NCBI GenBank assembly: GCA_003134375.1 | Contig: PLAY01000189.1 | Span: 1 to 43,744 of the forward strand | Direction: 5' to 3' | Source: Limisphaerales bacterium | GTDB lineage: Bacteria; Verrucomicrobiota; Verrucomicrobiia; Limisphaerales; UBA11358 | DNA length: 43,744 bases | Shown here: piece after piece, positions 42,801 through 43,744 of the stretch | Numbering within the stretch: position 1 is the first letter of the stretch | Layout: each line of letters starts with the position of its first letter | The notes under the pieces: generated by a model | Databases searched by the model: none | Told to the model about the DNA's origin: nothing | What the model saw: only the letters and a program-made list of their open reading frames with translations | Translations under genes and position numbers: made by a program

Positions 42801-43744
42801 GGAACCAATCTGACTTTGACGGTCACTGCGCCAGTCGGCGGCAATGTCACAAACGTTGCCACCGTCGCGTCGAGCACACCTGACTCCAACTTCGGCAACA
42901 ATACCAGTTCGCAGGTTGGGACAACCGTGACGCCGGTGGCGGATATGGCGGTGGGCAAGAGTGGACCGGTCTCGGTCGTCGCCACGAGCAATTTAACCTA
43001 CACCATTTCAGTCACCAATCTCGGCCCGTCAGCGGCCAGCGGAGTCGTGGTTGCGGATGTCCTGCCGACCACCGGGACCTTTGTCAGCGCCTCGGGCGGC
43101 GGTGTCACCAATGCCGGCGCGGTCGGTTGGTCTTTGGGCACGTTGAGTGCAGGGCAGGTGAGCAACCTGACCGTGATCGTCAAGGCTCCGGCCAGCGGCT
43201 TTCTCACCAACGTCGCCGGCGTGAGTACGACAACGCTTGACACCAATTCGGTCAACAACACCAGCCCGCCCGTAATTTCCAGGGTAACAACCCTGGCGCT
43301 GTCAGCGGATGTTGGCGTGATCAAAGCCGGGCCGGCCAATGTTTTTGCGGGGACGAATTACAGTTACACGATCACGGTGACGAACTCCGGACCTTCGACG
43401 GCGAGCAATGTCGTGGCCAGCGACGTGTTGCCGACGAACGTCGTCTTCGTAAGCGCGAGCGGCGGTGGGATAACCAATGCCGGAGTTGCAAGTTGGGCTT
43501 TGGGAACTCTGGCCAGCGGCAAGGCGACAAACGTGACGATAATGGTGACAGCCCCGGCGAGCGGAGTTGTGACGAACAGCGCAACCGTGACTTCAATCAC
43601 AGCCGATCCAAATTCGGGCAATAACACCAGTTCTCCCGTCATCACGACGGTGACGGCAGTGGCGGATGTGGGCATCGGCAAATCGGCCCCAGCCGTGGTG
43701 AGCGCGACGAGCAACCTGGTTTACACGATATCGGTGACGAACTT
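39873..43744 (+). CDS. Secreted DUF11-repeat surface protein, incomplete at window end
   Basis: Open from ATG 39873 to the window end (1290 codons seen, no stop). A signal peptide is clear: WRRGCGVFFIFFLLVWV then REAAAQ, with cleavage after AAA. Residues about 38-380 form an N-terminal domain (YLLRYGNTAAGAVTFTGNT, SIGTFITLNT, LYAELIWGG) seen ahead of DUF11 repeats in other large surface proteins. From about residue 385, DUF11/Ig-like repeats follow, each with a Y-T-x-x-V-T-N strand and a D-x-L-P turn; the last four are 356-367 bp long and very alike. Composition is Thr/Asn/Val-rich. Probably an outer surface or matrix protein. ATG at 39879 is an alternative start. Confidence 0.9.
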   Translation, partial: MSMRCYNLNRSSFWRRGCGVFFIFFLLVWVREAAAQNYLLRYGNTAAGAVTFTGNTLGLAKQTGQNQPGIYDSIGTFITLNTNSQVGTYPRGTTLNWTNNSSAAVLRIPTNSTILYAELIWGGSAQIAASITAAGNVLNYVNMPVQFILPNGSTNSVTPDPATASFVTNGTSAIFYVRSANVTALVQAAGAGTYSAAGVPGTVLATEDNNNTTGWTLAVVYGNSSLHQRNLSLFVGSSIAIAGGATPNPAAVVGFCSPPTGTVNARLFVTAMEGDPSKTGDQMLFGPTTNSLQALSGTNNIINNFFASQINGDNGLLDTSGTFGFSNSVPPTVAYSARQGWDITSVDASSGLTNGITSAYAQNITVGDGYTVSALALQIDVGSPVLATTQTVDKASTFVGDTLTYTVTVTNSGNADAVNLVFTDPLPFGTSFITNSFTTNGVTVAGANPVNGVFIPIIKQNANLTITYQVLVDQIPSSAQFITAATLNFQYAGACAQSPIINGTLVNANVQTLAPLLNVNKVASLTNMVPGAVLTYTINVPNVGTTNTTDTTLIDPIPAGVTYVTNTTTLNGVGVPDIGGTNMPYTVATEINGPGSPAGVINTGATAVVTFQVKISTNPPPQINNVATVYVNGSDPTTSQNGDANIPPVNSDLAVGIVGSPNPVAAGAPISYTVNVTNKGPNSVSTVTNFITFSLPLSASVLSPVYTPSIGTYNPLTGVWSGISLPSNGVVTLTISGLVSPNTVASNILSSVTVTPPPGVADTVTNNNSATASNSVVQSADLAMTISDGVTNVHQGDTLTYTITAINLGPSTLTSITVSNSISAFLTNFTFAPSEGYYNPANGVWNGLNLSAGDSAILTLQATVLNNVTGLFTNFTTGSVPSGVTDPVLTNNTASDVDVALATPDVAIFKIGPANVYAGTNYTYTISVTNFGFATASNVIPSDVLPTNVTFVSASGGGTNNAGVVNWALVSLAAGVGTNLTLTVTAPVGGNVTNVATVASSTPDSNFGNNTSSQVGTTVTPVADMAVGKSGPVSVVATSNLTYTISVTNLGPSAASGVVVADVLPTTGTFVSASGGGVTNAGAVGWSLGTLSAGQVSNLTVIVKAPASGFLTNVAGVSTTTLDTNSVNNTSPPVISRVTTLALSADVGVIKAGPANVFAGTNYSYTITVTNSGPSTASNVVASDVLPTNVVFVSASGGGITNAGVASWALGTLASGKATNVTIMVTAPASGVVTNSATVTSITADPNSGNNTSSPVITTVTAVADVGIGKSAPAVVSATSNLVYTISVTN

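Noticed and set aside
42641..43714. Three similar 113-116-residue minus-strand ORFs
   Set aside because: They are antisense to the near-identical DUF11 repeats, which explains why they resemble each other.

Overview
The window looks like a chromosomal segment of a Gram-negative-type bacterium, most likely a Verrucomicrobiota member of the Pedosphaera/Limisphaerales kind. This is inferred from gene content and repeat style: an EssC-like ATPase with WXG100 proteins, large DUF11-repeat surface proteins, GC-rich palindromic elements that also sit inside genes, and few clear Shine-Dalgarno sites. No 16S rRNA gene is present to confirm it.

Layout. Positions 1-3600 are accessory: an AT-rich gene fragment, the tail of an IS1380-type transposase, an AAA/DUF4143 ATPase and a tyrosine recombinase 82 bp from an intact tRNA-Pro(GGG). 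Positions 3.7-9.5 kb hold core genes: a CvpA-like protein, a GT2 glycosyltransferase, the transcription unit CPBP protease-comF-accD, and an atypical protein kinase. Positions 9.7-17.9 kb hold a type VII secretion-like locus on the minus strand: a 1327-residue FtsK/EssC-like ATPase, three small helical proteins (two with a clear W-x-D turn) and a YlbF-family protein. It is interrupted by a DUF4258/DUF2283 pair flanked by direct repeats and by a broken Sel1-protease gene.

Positions 18.0-22.6 kb are for sugar catabolism: a sodium:solute symporter, a small membrane protein, galactokinase and a convergent 6-phosphofructokinase. After a YfhO-like membrane protein, 25.4-28.5 kb carries a two-subunit class I fumarase whose alpha and beta genes are split by foreign genes, including two toxin-antitoxin-like modules. 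Partial copies of the beta-subunit 5' end mark the module boundaries. Then come lipoate-protein ligase and homodimeric pyruvate dehydrogenase E1 (aceE), functionally linked because the ligase can lipoylate the E2 partner.

Positions 32.3-38.0 kb are a minus-strand operon: amgK, murU (cell-wall sugar recycling), a GT39-type transferase, a single-span protein and a second polytopic membrane protein. Positions 38.9-39.9 kb are a graveyard with half a tRNA-Phe and a Fic tail. From 39.87 kb to the window end runs a secreted DUF11-repeat protein with no stop in view.

The most notable observations are: (1) toxin-antitoxin-like modules between the fumarase genes, bounded by duplicated 5' pieces of the beta-subunit gene, with a related module at 15.2-15.6 kb also between direct repeats; (2) a compact T7SS-like locus lacking recognisable channel components; (3) palindromic elements placed exactly at two facing stop codons and in frame inside aceE.
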